Assembly: GCA_903858275.1 (NCBI GenBank)
Contig: CAIOIC010000018.1
Span: 1-64,000, forward strand
DNA length: 64,000 nt
Direction: 5' to 3'
DNA from: an uncultured Verrucomicrobia subdivision 3 bacterium
Lineage (GTDB): Bacteria; Verrucomicrobiota; Verrucomicrobiia; Limisphaerales; UBA11358
The position numbers and the translations under genes are program-made. Under the pieces are notes generated by a model. It had not been told where the DNA came from and made no database searches. It saw only the letters and a list, made by a program, of their open reading frames with translations. This document shows, one piece after another, positions 26,185 to 34,519 of the stretch (its first letter is position 1; every line of letters begins with the position of its first letter).

Positions 26185-27168
26185 TCAATTCCACGCCAGC
26201 ATTTTTTCGCTAGCAACCGTAAACGCTCTGGCTTTGGTTTGATACGAGCCACCAAACCACGAAGAGACTAAACGCTGATTTTCGCTCTGCCGTGACTTGC
26301 GATGATCCTGCCATTCCGTGACGCCATTGAACGCAGCCCACAAAGTCCCAGCAACACCAGGCACACGATTTCCCCGGCCCTGATCGAAGAAATATTCACT
26401 CCAACTCCGATCTCTTTGCACCAGTTCCATCTTCTCCGGTTCTTTGACGGTAGGATAAACCGTGGCCAAATAATCAGCGAGACGGTTTGAATCCATCTTA
26501 ACGCGGGACATGGCTTGAAACGTCTCCTCCATCGCATCAAACCGTTCGTTAATGAGCCCGAGCATTTGATGGGCACTTTCGAGTTTTGAGCGAACGTCGG
26601 CGTGGTGAACGACCCGATATGCCTGCCCATCACCTAAAGCAATGGTCAGCGTATTTTGGCAGACGACACGGACAGGAGTGAACTTGATCTGAACGCTGCT
26701 TTTTCCGTCATGTGAATTCGACAGCAGCAGATATTTTTCGCTGATGTCGTCTCCCACTACCCGAATTTGACCGGGGAGCTTGGCCAAGATCCAGACGCGT
26801 TCCCCAAGTCCAAGAGCGCCGGCAGTGTGATAAATCGCCGCGTCTTGGCCAACAATAGGGTCGAAGAACTTGAACGCATCCCGGTTTTGCAGAGGCGTGT
26901 AATCTTTGCCCACTACGCCAAGCACAGGGTCGGTTTTCTGGACAAGTTGAGCTGTTTTACGGACCACAGCGAACTTGTCAGGAACGGGGATGTGTTTAGA
27001 GCCAGCGGTCAGAGGGAGCTTAATCACAGGCCAGTCGAGTTGAGCTGCCTGAATCGCTTCTTGGGCTGTGGCTGGACCGTTGAGTTTAGTGCCCAGACCA
27101 TGCCAGGGAACTTCGTTGATATAGAACATGCTAGCCTGACCGTTTTGTATGAGTAGATTGTGTGCCAT
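26185..27168 (-). CDS. DUF932 phage/plasmid-like protein
   Basis: The ATG at 27168 follows AAAGGAAAA and is preferred to the upstream reading from 27231. The 327-residue product matches the DUF932/TIGR03299 family: MAHNL start, VPWHGLG (about 22-28), VVRKTAQLV, VGKDYTPLQNRDAFKFFD and, near the middle, LLLSNSHDGKSSV. Members are common on large phages, plasmids and conjugative elements, and their role is unknown. It is the last gene of the block and is followed by a strong terminator. A 51-residue membrane protein precedes it by 10 bp. Confidence 0.82.
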   Translation of the reverse strand: MAHNLLIQNGQASMFYINEVPWHGLGTKLNGPATAQEAIQAAQLDWPVIKLPLTAGSKHIPVPDKFAVVRKTAQLVQKTDPVLGVVGKDYTPLQNRDAFKFFDPIVGQDAAIYHTAGALGLGERVWILAKLPGQIRVVGDDISEKYLLLSNSHDGKSSVQIKFTPVRVVCQNTLTIALGDGQAYRVVHHADVRSKLESAHQMLGLINERFDAMEETFQAMSRVKMDSNRLADYLATVYPTVKEPEKMELVQRDRSWSEYFFDQGRGNRVPGVAGTLWAAFNGVTEWQDHRKSRQSENQRLVSSWFGGSYQTKARAFTVASEKMLAWN

Positions 27169-27178
27169 AGTTTTCCTT

Positions 27179-27334
27179 TCACTTTTTGTGTTTTTGATAT
27201 TCTTGATAAATGCGAAACGCCACCAAACCAATCACGCCCCAGGTCAACATTGGAATAAAAACTCCGATGATGTGGTAGCCGATGATGATGGCGATGGCGT
27301 ATCCAATGGTTTTGTTGAACGTCTTTTCATCCAT
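27179..27334 (-). CDS. small membrane protein
   Basis: 51 residues: MDEKTFNKTIGYAIAIIIGY, then a second hydrophobic stretch GVIGLVAFRIYQ and a Lys-rich end. One or two membrane helices fit. GAAAGGAACCC precedes the ATG, the same Shine-Dalgarno used through this block. The stop codon is embedded in the ribosome site of the DUF932 gene, so the two are co-transcribed. Function unknown. Confidence 0.6.
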   Translation of the reverse strand: MDEKTFNKTIGYAIAIIIGYHIIGVFIPMLTWGVIGLVAFRIYQEYQKHKK

Positions 27335-27353
27335 TGGGTTCCTTTCAGATAAA

Positions 27354-27385
27354 AGCGCCGGACATCAATATAGACATCCGGCGCT
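27354..27385 (-). terminator. hairpin between the clamp and small membrane protein genes
   Basis: Perfect 9-bp arms AGCGCCGGA/TCCGGCGCT lie 20 bp after the clamp stop codon. On the minus strand TTTT follows, then directly the AAAGG of the next gene. It may end or attenuate transcription, or stabilise the processed mRNA end. Confidence 0.65.
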
Positions 27386-27404
27386 CTTGGGTTGGGGTTG
27401 GCGG

Positions 27405-28829
27405 TCAGAGGGACACGGATTGCAGCTTTTTCAATACAGCCCGGGCAGTTTCGACCTCTTTTTCATTGGCCCGTTTTTCGCGTTCAGCTTGTTTCACAGC
27501 ATCGGTCAAGCCAGTCAGATCACGAACCAGATTCTTGGCTGATTCTTTGACCTGTTCGATTTGATCCAGCAATGAGGGTTCGGTGGTTTTGGGGGCTTCG
27601 GTAGGTTTGGGTGTTTCTTTGGACATGGTTGATTCCTTTGTTTCCGCTTTGGGTTGGGCTTCAGGAGTGGGCGGAACACTGGCTGAAGTTGAGGGTTTGG
27701 CCGGCACTGATTGAGTTGTTGGCCCATTCAGTCTCACCGGCATCACGACCAGGCGTTTGCCGGGTTTCAGGAACAACAGCGGTTCAAGCTCGGTATGAAT
27801 GCGGATTTCATTCAGACCACAGCGAAGGGCCGTTTGCAGATATTCACGGTTCAAGGCAGTCGTTACGGGTTTACCAGTGATTTTGACATCAGCAATTTGG
27901 GCTGACGTAAAATCCTTGTCGTCCTTGTTCCGGCCTTCGAGGTGCAGTTCCTGGCCCACACGAAGCTGAAGCGTCCGATTTTCTGTGTCGTCACCGGGCA
28001 GCTTAGAACTGAGGTTGAGCATCTGTTTAACGGCCGCTTCGCTCAACTCAACCTTGGTCCATTTCTCGGTATCAGTGGGAACAACTTGACGCCAATTAGG
28101 GAAATTGCCGTCGATCTGTTTCACAACGCATTCCCAGCGAGTTGTGGTGAGTTTAACCCAATTTGAATTGCTCTTGTCCGTTTTCACCGCCATCTCGCAT
28201 TCACTGGTCAAAAATCCATTCCACTCCAAAAACTTTTGACGAGAGAGGTTAACGGATTGTTTGAGGTCGAACTTGAACGTGTTGGCGGCGAACAGACACC
28301 GGCCATTGGTGCTAACGATGCTATGGCACTTCGCCTCCTTCACATCCAGATACGCACCTTGGAGAACGTAGCGGGAACTGTCTTGGCTGCTGGACTCGAA
28401 CGCTTGCCTCAACGTCTCACCAAAGTTCTCCGGCATTTTGCAGCCCAATTCAGTGATTTTGGGTGTGGGCGGAAATTCATCCGGTGACAGCGTAGCCACC
28501 GATTGTTCGAGGTTTGAGCCGGCAACTTGATACCGGAGCTTGGCCTTGAACTTTGATTCAGGGACCACGACGACATCACCACTTTTGCCAGTGTTTTTCA
28601 ACTGGTCGAACGGGAGCAGAACGTCAATGGGTTGGCCTTTTTCGGAGTGTTCGAGGTTGTAGCTGACGAACGTATCCAGATCAGTGGCAGATAACGTAAC
28701 AACACCAGCTTCAGTCCGGGTGAGCCTAACGGATTGCAGGACTGGTAGCGTTGATTTGCGGGAGACGACTTTGCTGAGGCCGGGCAGAGCTTGTTTCAGG
28801 TCTGCGGCTGGGAGTGTGACTGTATTCAT
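27405..28829 (-). CDS. dnaN: DNA polymerase III beta-like sliding clamp with C-terminal extension
   Basis: 474 residues. The first 370 follow the three-domain layout of bacterial beta clamps: an N-terminal strand with LPVLQSVRLT, ATDLDTFVSY (about 50-59), EFPPTP in the middle domain and VVMPVRL (about 352-358), which is the exact end of normal clamps. A 115-residue extension follows, rich in Pro/Glu/Lys (PTPEAQPKAETKEST) and ending in a coiled-coil helix. A ring-forming processivity factor for DNA polymerase is predicted. It is very diverged and sits among mobile-element genes, so it is a second, element-borne clamp rather than the host's own. AAAAGGA precedes the start. Confidence 0.78.
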   Translation of the reverse strand: MNTVTLPAADLKQALPGLSKVVSRKSTLPVLQSVRLTRTEAGVVTLSATDLDTFVSYNLEHSEKGQPIDVLLPFDQLKNTGKSGDVVVVPESKFKAKLRYQVAGSNLEQSVATLSPDEFPPTPKITELGCKMPENFGETLRQAFESSSQDSSRYVLQGAYLDVKEAKCHSIVSTNGRCLFAANTFKFDLKQSVNLSRQKFLEWNGFLTSECEMAVKTDKSNSNWVKLTTTRWECVVKQIDGNFPNWRQVVPTDTEKWTKVELSEAAVKQMLNLSSKLPGDDTENRTLQLRVGQELHLEGRNKDDKDFTSAQIADVKITGKPVTTALNREYLQTALRCGLNEIRIHTELEPLLFLKPGKRLVVMPVRLNGPTTQSVPAKPSTSASVPPTPEAQPKAETKESTMSKETPKPTEAPKTTEPSLLDQIEQVKESAKNLVRDLTGLTDAVKQAEREKRANEKEVETARAVLKKLQSVSL

Positions 28830-28889
28830 GTGATTTATCCTTTTGTTGATGGTTTAATGGACGGGACTGCAAACTTGTATAAACGTAAA

Positions 28890-28917
28890 GCCGCCGGGTC
28901 GTTAAAAACCCAGCGGC
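28890..28917 (-). terminator. hairpin upstream of the clamp gene
   Basis: Arms GCCGCCGGGT and ACCCAGCGGC pair with one mismatch around a 8-nt loop. It lies 60 bp before the clamp start in the transcription direction. The T-run after it is weak, so termination is less certain than at the other hairpins of the block. Confidence 0.5.
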
Positions 28918-29011
28918 AGTTGGTTATGGAGAAACTACGAGACGAAGAGAGAATTAAATACGGAGTAGCGAACTATAACTTTCTAGACTCTAGCCCGTCT
29001 TTCAAATCGGG

Positions 29012-29073
29012 TTTTTCAATATAGCAGCTCTTCCTGCGGAACAGTATGAAGTCGTGTATGGTCATTATCTGGT
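29012..29073 (+). repeat. 62-bp direct repeat, copy 1
   Basis: About 74% identical to 30509-30570 in the same orientation. The shared core includes TTCAATAT, GCGGAAC and TATGG.GTC. It lies just outside the 3' end of the 428-residue gene, and the second copy lies just outside its 5' end. In one frame it encodes FNIAALPAEQYEVVYGHY, so it could also be a decayed gene end. Confidence 0.55.
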
Positions 29074-29136
29074 GTTACTAAATCGACCAGACAAATACAT
29101 TGTTGTATACAAAGCGATGTATTATTAACGGGAAAA

Positions 29137-30423
29137 CTATTCTATAGGCAGTTTAATCCCAAGCCACTCCCGTTCCTCATTAGATAAATCGACTTGGTGA
29201 CCGTTACTATATCGAAAGACTCTATCTTCAAAGGCAAATAAATCTTGGTGTCCAGGAATGGGTCTTGTTATATAATCACTGGATAAGTTCGCTCCAAACC
29301 CACATTTACTTGCTAAATCATGTTTTTCGCTTTGAATATTATCATATGTTTGTGTGAGTTGTTTTAGGAAGTTAGACTGCTTATCTGATGCAGCCATATC
29401 AACTTCGGCTAGTTCGTTTAATTGGGAAATAATCCAAGCGGCTTGCTCAGGATGGGCAAGATAACAAATCATATCCAAGCATTGGCCTAGATATTCTTGG
29501 TTTTCATTCTTAACATCAGAATTATACTGAACTACCATCTTATTCAGCATTTCATACGCTTCTTCATCCGTGAGTTCGTGCTGCCACAGTTTAAGAATTG
29601 CCATCATCTTGATTAGCTCAGGCTGACTAATTTCATTATCGTTCCATATAGCAATTAGTATCTCCAGATAGCACAATTTATCGGTCAGCAACTCATACCG
29701 TGGATCAACACGGTGCGATGATACTTCCCAGAACATTTTTTCTAGTGGGACATTCCCGTAGCCAAGAGCGGAAGGCAAAGCTTTAAAAAGGGGGTGCTTA
29801 TAGTATTCGTGGGCGGAAGGCAGGTCTTTTTGCAGCAAACTTACTTTATATATAAGCTTCTGGGTAACCAGCTTTCGCGCCCAAGGTTCAGGCGGAACCC
29901 TGAATTGTGGTGGCAGAAATAATTGAACCCTCTCGACAGCGCTGGCGAATTCGCCTTGCATTATCAAAGATATTGCCACTTCCTCAGCGGGCTTGCTCCG
30001 AAACTCCGCCATCGCAGGAGAATCCCACCGGCCTAAAGGTTCAACAAGATCCCTGAACCGAAGCAGGGGTTTATCTAAAAACTCTATAAGCATACTCGTA
30101 ATAAAGTCAGCTCTGTCATCCTCTGACACCATTGGAATCGCATGCAGTATTGCGTTCTGCGTATTTGAAAGACGGTTTTGTTCGAGCAACAGCTGGTTAT
30201 TCTTACTAGTTGTTACAAGGTATTGTTCAGCTGAACGTGCTTGTTCAGCGACAACCTTGGCCTGTAATGCCTCAACTCGCTGAGTCGTTTGATTTTGTTC
30301 GTTGACTAACTCTCGGTGTCTTTTTTGATCCGCTTCCTCTTTTCTTTTGCGGACAATATTGGAGTTCATTTGCAGCATGGATGCCATGCGCCAATCTTGA
30401 TCGCTCATGTTTTCTGTGAACAT
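29137..30423 (-). CDS. uncharacterised 428-residue protein
   Basis: No family recognised. Residues about 15-90 form a charged coiled coil (KRKEEADQKRHRELVNEQNQ and a Gln-rich continuation). The rest is helical with many Leu/Glu residues, like a repeat-helix scaffold (MIQGEFASAVERVQLFLPP resembles a TPR-type helix pair). There is no signal peptide, membrane segment or catalytic motif. The base composition is more AT-rich than the genes on either side, and the gene is bracketed by two 62-bp direct repeats, so it may have been inserted separately. The start at 30423 or 30408 cannot be decided. Confidence 0.55.
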   Translation of the reverse strand: MFTENMSDQDWRMASMLQMNSNIVRKRKEEADQKRHRELVNEQNQTTQRVEALQAKVVAEQARSAEQYLVTTSKNNQLLLEQNRLSNTQNAILHAIPMVSEDDRADFITSMLIEFLDKPLLRFRDLVEPLGRWDSPAMAEFRSKPAEEVAISLIMQGEFASAVERVQLFLPPQFRVPPEPWARKLVTQKLIYKVSLLQKDLPSAHEYYKHPLFKALPSALGYGNVPLEKMFWEVSSHRVDPRYELLTDKLCYLEILIAIWNDNEISQPELIKMMAILKLWQHELTDEEAYEMLNKMVVQYNSDVKNENQEYLGQCLDMICYLAHPEQAAWIISQLNELAEVDMAASDKQSNFLKQLTQTYDNIQSEKHDLASKCGFGANLSSDYITRPIPGHQDLFAFEDRVFRYSNGHQVDLSNEEREWLGIKLPIE

Positions 30424-30508
30424 AAATCGTTGTAAATATGTGTTTAAGTCCTTTCAATGCTTGTGCAGAAATCAACTGTGCCGTAATGCCGGATGGTCTT
30501 TTGGTTCA

Positions 30509-30570
30509 GGCTTTCAATATCGTAGCCAAACCAGCGGAACGGTATGGAGTCGAGAATGGTCATGGTATAG
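30509..30570 (+). repeat. 62-bp direct repeat, copy 2
   Basis: Second copy of the sequence at 29012-29073, about 74% identical, same orientation. It lies between the 428-residue gene and the zinc-ribbon membrane gene. In one frame it encodes FNIVAKPAERYGVENGHG, similar to the translation of copy 1. Confidence 0.55.
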
Positions 30571-30572
30571 TA

Positions 30573-31289
30573 TCAAGCTGTCGGCACATCTTGAGAGGCC
30601 CCGCAATTGGGGCAATTAATATTTTGCCCGGCCGCCACAGATTCAATCTCTAAACGCTGGTTGCATTGGCAGCATTCGAAAAGAATGGAGGTTTTCACGC
30701 CAATCAAACGTGATTGGGGCTGCGAATGAGGTCTGATCGAATCCTCGCTATAGATTTGCGTTGCAATTCTGGAATCCGACCCGGCATTTTGAAATGGCAT
30801 TGTATTTCTGAATATTCTTTCTTTTATACGGCTTCTTTTCTTTGGGGCGCTGTTTTCCGCGGAATTTTCAAATACAGAAATATTCTGTTCACCAAACGAA
30901 CCATTACTATGAAGCGTATTTAACTTCCGATTTGCATATATCGCCATAAACAAGCAAATAAAAAATGGCAAAGTGGTACATAGAAACATTGGCAAATCAC
31001 GATTCTCGACATTGCCTAGAAGGTATCCAACAAAAAATAAAATAATGTAAACAACAAAGATTGCTGTTATCACTGAATACCAATCACGAATGCGTCTTAA
31101 TGAAGCAGGGTTTGACCACTTGCTTTTCCTAGCTCTTCTGCGTCTTCCTATTTCAGCTTTAGAAAAGTATTCCGATAACCCTTGCCAAGCCAAAACTAAA
31201 CAAAATACGATGAATACAACGCCGATTGCAATTACTGTACCTGTGTGCAGTTGTTGCACTATTACTACTTGTCCTACAAATACTTTCAT
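30573..31289 (-). CDS. membrane protein with C-terminal zinc ribbon
   Basis: The ATG at 31289 is chosen because the longer frame begins inside the HDAC gene. The 238-residue product has three membrane segments: VIAIGVVFIVFCLVLAW (about 20-37), ITAIFVVYIILFFVGYL (about 75-95) and MFLCTTLPFFICLFMAIYA (about 105-125). A polar linker follows, then a zinc ribbon at the end (FECCQCNQRLEI and NCPNCGAS). It belongs with the other zinc-ribbon membrane proteins of this window, but here the ribbon is C-terminal. Function unknown. It starts 12 bp after the HDAC gene stop codon. Confidence 0.6.
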   Translation of the reverse strand: MKVFVGQVVIVQQLHTGTVIAIGVVFIVFCLVLAWQGLSEYFSKAEIGRRRRARKSKWSNPASLRRIRDWYSVITAIFVVYIILFFVGYLLGNVENRDLPMFLCTTLPFFICLFMAIYANRKLNTLHSNGSFGEQNISVFENSAENSAPKKRSRIKERIFRNTMPFQNAGSDSRIATQIYSEDSIRPHSQPQSRLIGVKTSILFECCQCNQRLEIESVAAGQNINCPNCGASQDVPTA

Positions 31290-31300
31290 ATTGAAACGTG

Positions 31301-32221
31301 TCAAAACAATTCTTTGCTGGTAGAACACTCCAACGTCATTCGGTGTAAATTTACCAATTGTTTGCGGGTCGTCTTGCCTCCGGTATAGCCGCCAGCCATA
31401 GCGTAGGCAATCGGAATAGCGCGCTCGTTGCACCACTGAAAAACCATTTCTTCACGCAAGGTGATGATGAATTCATCCATGCCTGCCAGACCGCCAGTTT
31501 TGCAGTCTTGATGAACATCCATACCAGCGTTGTAAAGGCAGAGGGAAAACAACGGCCATTCAGTTTCAGCTTGTTGCAAGCAACGCCAGACGGTTTTCAG
31601 GTAGTGGCGGGCATCAGTCACGGTTTCTTTGACGCAACGTTCGCTGGGAGTGTAATCGTCGTAGGGCATCACGCTCACATCAACCTGCCAGAGGCGAGGA
31701 TGATTTTTAATCAGTGAATGCGTCCCGCCACCGCAATGTGCATCCAAATCCACCACCAAAATGTGGTTGCGGTTGCCTTCAGCTAAAGAATGAGCAGCGA
31801 TGGCCAGACCGTTGAGCGTGCAAAAACCGTCGCCTCGATCTCGTTTAGCATGATGAAAGCCACTGGCTAGACAACCCGAAACACCGTCTTTCAAAGCGGT
31901 TCGTCCAGCAGCCAACATTCCGCCACAAGTGCTCAAGGCCATTGGAAGCAAACCAGGGTCCCAATCAATCTTTGCCGAATTCGCAATTTCAATTGGCTTA
32001 CCTTTTTTTAAGGCTGCCAAATAACCTTCTGAATGAACGCGCCTAGCATCATCGAGCGTAGCGGGTTTTGGCGGGCGCAATTGAACACCTGGAATCGGGT
32101 CTTTGACCAGCGATTCAGCAATCCACGCAGCTTTCCTTGTCGTATCAAAGCTGTCCTTCGATAAAACAAAACCATCGCTGTAATAAACTGCGTGTTGACC
32201 CATTAAGTCGTAGGCTACCAA
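31301..32221 (-). CDS. histone deacetylase-family hydrolase
   Basis: 306 residues from a TTG at 32221 (preceded by TTAGG), or 300 from ATG 32203. The deacetylase/acetylpolyamine amidohydrolase signature is complete: HH in SGFHHAKRDRGDGFC, zinc ligands Asp160 and His162 in VVDLDAHCGGGT, the third ligand Asp235 in YNAGMDVHQD, and the catalytic-type Tyr in AGGYTGG. The enzyme should hydrolyse acetyl-amide bonds, on acetylated lysines, polyamines or similar small molecules. Its place among DNA-maintenance genes of a mobile element, with a WGR-ligase just upstream, is unusual. It may act on a protein or polyamine bound to DNA; that is a guess. Confidence 0.85.
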   Translation of the reverse strand: MVAYDLMGQHAVYYSDGFVLSKDSFDTTRKAAWIAESLVKDPIPGVQLRPPKPATLDDARRVHSEGYLAALKKGKPIEIANSAKIDWDPGLLPMALSTCGGMLAAGRTALKDGVSGCLASGFHHAKRDRGDGFCTLNGLAIAAHSLAEGNRNHILVVDLDAHCGGGTHSLIKNHPRLWQVDVSVMPYDDYTPSERCVKETVTDARHYLKTVWRCLQQAETEWPLFSLCLYNAGMDVHQDCKTGGLAGMDEFIITLREEMVFQWCNERAIPIAYAMAGGYTGGKTTRKQLVNLHRMTLECSTSKELF

Positions 32222-32261
32222 AGTCGAGCCTAAATTGTCAAATTGACCACCGGAAGATTAA

Positions 32262-32292
32262 GCCGGCCACACCACAAAGGATGTGACCGGCC
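32262..32292 (-). terminator. hairpin between the ligase and HDAC genes
   Basis: Arms GCCGGCCAC and GTGACCGGC pair with one mismatch. It lies about 30 bp after the ligase stop codon. The run of T after it on the minus strand is short. Same position and style as the other intergenic hairpins of this block. Confidence 0.55.
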
Positions 32293-32320
32293 CAGTCTTG
32301 CCAAATTGGCGAGAGTCTTA

Positions 32321-33394
32321 TTATTCGTCGTTGGGTTTGTATTTGAGCTGCCTTGTAGTGCATTCGCCCGGATCCACGTCATCGCGTTTGCCCAGATAAA
32401 CGGGCTGAAACAGGATGTCGCTTTCAGGAAACGCGTAGAGGTAGCGCACTTCCACAATATCGCCCGCACCTGGAATGCTGTGATTGGCGGGGATGGTAAC
32501 GTTGCCAGCCATTTGCCAGCCATTCTTGCCCAACAAGCTGATGCCTACACTACGTTGCTGATTCACCTTCGATACCAACGCAGAGAGGGTAGCGACGAAT
32601 TTGTGCTTCAACTGATTGCCACCTGAATTGGGACGGCCTGGTGTGTAGGCTGACCAGACTTGCTTAAACACGACACCTTCGCGTTTACCGGCCTTCAGCT
32701 CCTTCAACAACGCCAGCTTTTGTTCCGTCGTGAAGGCTGTGTCCACGAGCTTGATGTTCCTTTGCTGAACACTGAAAAGCAGGTTCATCAAGGCAGCCAG
32801 ACGTTCACGGTAGGGCCAGCTACGAATGTCCACGCCGTCCAGTTCGAGCAGATCGAAGGCAAACACGTTGTCTCCGATGCTTTCACCGTCAATGGTCACG
32901 TCCGCATCAAAACCACGAACCACATCAAACACGGGCAGAGGCAGACCAACCGTATTGCCTTTCTTGTTGATGCCGATGATGTCCTGGCCCCGTTTGCGGA
33001 TGATCAGACGCCGGCCATCCTGCTTCTCCTGCATACACCAGTTGTCATCGTTGATCAGATGCGAGACCTGTTCTTCGTCGATGGAGTTGAGGAGCTGGGG
33101 AAGAATGCCGGACGGTTGCTGGTCACAATGAAGGCAAGACGTGCCATTTTCGCCTTCAGTGTAGCCTTTCGCCCTTTTCTCCTTCACGAGCTTGTCGAAG
33201 ATGCGTTGAGCGCTGTCGTAATCCACCGGCACGTTCGTTTTGGTGCCGGTGTTCAATGTTCCACCCCGACGACCGTAAGCGAAGTTGACGACAAAGCGTT
33301 CACCAGCCGATTCAATCTGGCACTGGTAAACCTTATCGCTGCTGCCTTCGCGGTAATACAGGGTCGTTGTGGGGAGTTCTGTGAGCGTTTGCAT
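32321..33394 (-). CDS. WGR domain-ATP-dependent DNA ligase fusion
   Basis: 357 residues. The N-terminal 80 are a WGR domain (LYYREGSSDKVYQCQI, VNFAYGRRGG), a fold best known from PARPs and bacterial MolR-type proteins. A complete nucleotidyltransferase follows: the adenylated Lys124 in EKQDGRR (motif I), DGES (169-172), FAFDLLELDG (motif IIIa), EGVVFK (239-244, motif IV) and LKHKF (motif V). The OB-fold (about 270-350) contains GDIVEVRYLYA. Linker residues 85-95 hold CLHC. The enzyme should seal nicked DNA using ATP. The WGR part probably helps recognise nicks or ends. CGAAAGGAAA precedes the start. Confidence 0.85.
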   Translation of the reverse strand: MQTLTELPTTTLYYREGSSDKVYQCQIESAGERFVVNFAYGRRGGTLNTGTKTNVPVDYDSAQRIFDKLVKEKRAKGYTEGENGTSCLHCDQQPSGILPQLLNSIDEEQVSHLINDDNWCMQEKQDGRRLIIRKRGQDIIGINKKGNTVGLPLPVFDVVRGFDADVTIDGESIGDNVFAFDLLELDGVDIRSWPYRERLAALMNLLFSVQQRNIKLVDTAFTTEQKLALLKELKAGKREGVVFKQVWSAYTPGRPNSGGNQLKHKFVATLSALVSKVNQQRSVGISLLGKNGWQMAGNVTIPANHSIPGAGDIVEVRYLYAFPESDILFQPVYLGKRDDVDPGECTTRQLKYKPNDE

Positions 33395-33426
33395 GGTTGT
33401 TTTTCCTTTCGTTGGTTAAATGAAAA

Positions 33427-33451
33427 GCCGGAAGCTCATTGCGCTTCCGGC
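33427..33451 (-). terminator. hairpin between the RadC and ligase genes
   Basis: Perfect 9-bp arms GCCGGAAGC/GCTTCCGGC with a 7-nt loop, followed on the minus strand by TTTTCATTTAA and then the AAAGGA site of the ligase gene. It lies 26 bp after the radC stop. Confidence 0.7.
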
Positions 33452-33477
33452 CAGTGGTGAGGATGAGGGCAATGACC

Positions 33478-33933
33478 TCAGTAGAAGTAGCCGTTTTGCC
33501 TGAGTGATGTGAACCGCTCTAGTCCGCCGATGATGATGTGGTCGGTAATTTCAATCTTGAGCAGTTGACCCGCTCTGACCAAATCCCGCGTTACTTTGAT
33601 GTCCGCTTCACTAGCAGTTGGATCTAGCGAAGGGTGATTGTGTGCCAGAATCAAACTAGCCGCTGAAACCGTGATGGCTGGTCTGAATACGTGAAGGGGC
33701 GAAACGGGACAGGTATCTAGGCTACCCAGTGCTACGAGGTTGTGCCCCATGATGCGTTTTCTGGTGTTTAGCAAAAACACCACAAACGCTTCTTTCATTG
33801 GGTCAAACCACGGAGCTTGCGGGATGTTGTTGTGCCAGTATTTGACGGCTTGTTCCGGCGTATCCACAATTTCAGCACCCACGCATTCCCGGACACACAC
33901 GACTTTGATTTCTTGAGGGGCGTAGCTTTTCAT
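33478..33933 (-). CDS. radC: RadC-like JAMM (MPN) domain protein
   Basis: 151 residues from ATG 33933. It has the RadC metal-binding motif in full: Glu48 in KEAFVVFLL, then AHNHPS (His98 and His100) followed by TASEAD with Ser108 and Asp111. RadC-type proteins are frequent on mobile elements, and despite the name a role in repair is doubtful; the JAMM fold suggests a metallo-peptidase or isopeptidase. It lacks the N-terminal helix-hairpin-helix of chromosomal RadC, as usual for element-borne copies. The start is 3 bp after the stop of the Api92-like gene. Confidence 0.85.
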   Translation of the reverse strand: MKSYAPQEIKVVCVRECVGAEIVDTPEQAVKYWHNNIPQAPWFDPMKEAFVVFLLNTRKRIMGHNLVALGSLDTCPVSPLHVFRPAITVSAASLILAHNHPSLDPTASEADIKVTRDLVRAGQLLKIEITDHIIIGGLERFTSLRQNGYFY

Positions 33934-33935
33934 GG

Positions 33936-34379
33936 TCAATATTCGATGCTGTGGTTTTCGAAGTGTTGACCGTGGCCTTTGCAGATGCCTTTGAATCCAT
34001 TGCCGGGCTCGTCGTAATCGAGAATGAACGTCAACGATGGCCACTGTTTGCTGACGTTTTCTATGAATGGAACGGCCGGACCCCAAGCCGTGTCGAAGTG
34101 ATAGATGATGTAATCTGCGTCACCATCCAGAATATTCACATCGCAGGCACCCCAGCGAGCGCCCCAGTTCTTAATCTCCCAATCATGGCCGGCGTTCGCA
34201 TAGCCCAATTTCAAGATGTGGTCAGGAACGGGAACGAGGCTATGGAAGTTGATCTGTGATGGTTTGTCTTTGGGGCCTGGAATATTCCACGGATTGAAGC
34301 CCGATGCTTGCTCTTTGAATCTGGTCAGGTCTTCTGGTGGACCGGACACGCGTAGTTCGTTGCTGCACCAATTTGGCAT
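33936..34379 (-). CDS. Api92-like ferredoxin-fold protein
   Basis: 147 residues from ATG 34379, preceded by AAAGGA. The start MPNWCSNELRVSGP and the later NFHSLVPVPDHIL, WGARWGACDV and FDTAWGPAVPF match the Api92-like/YubB family (DUF1281), known from phages and conjugative plasmids. The role is not known. It is followed after 2 bp by radC. A second, related copy lies immediately upstream at 34520. Confidence 0.8.
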   Translation of the reverse strand: MPNWCSNELRVSGPPEDLTRFKEQASGFNPWNIPGPKDKPSQINFHSLVPVPDHILKLGYANAGHDWEIKNWGARWGACDVNILDGDADYIIYHFDTAWGPAVPFIENVSKQWPSLTFILDYDEPGNGFKGICKGHGQHFENHSIEY

Positions 34380-34400
34380 TTTGATTCCTTTCAAATAAAA

Positions 34401-34429
34401 AGAGCCGGAAGCGCTTGGCCTCCGGCTCT
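34401..34429 (-). terminator. hairpin between the two Api92-like genes
   Basis: Perfect 9-bp arms AGAGCCGGA/TCCGGCTCT, loop 11 nt, followed on the minus strand by TTTTTATTTG and then the AAAGGA ribosome site. It probably separates the transcription of the two paralogues. Confidence 0.7.
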
Positions 34430-34519
34430 ATGGGTTGTTGTTGGTTTTACTGAACCATGATGTGGCTCAGTTCAGTTTGTGTAGCTTGCAATATTTAGAA
34501 TGAGTTCAAGCGTTGACAC

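Noticed and set aside
28791..29024. 77-codon plus-strand frame upstream of the clamp
   Set aside because: Runs through the clamp start, the hairpin and one direct repeat; no family similarity.
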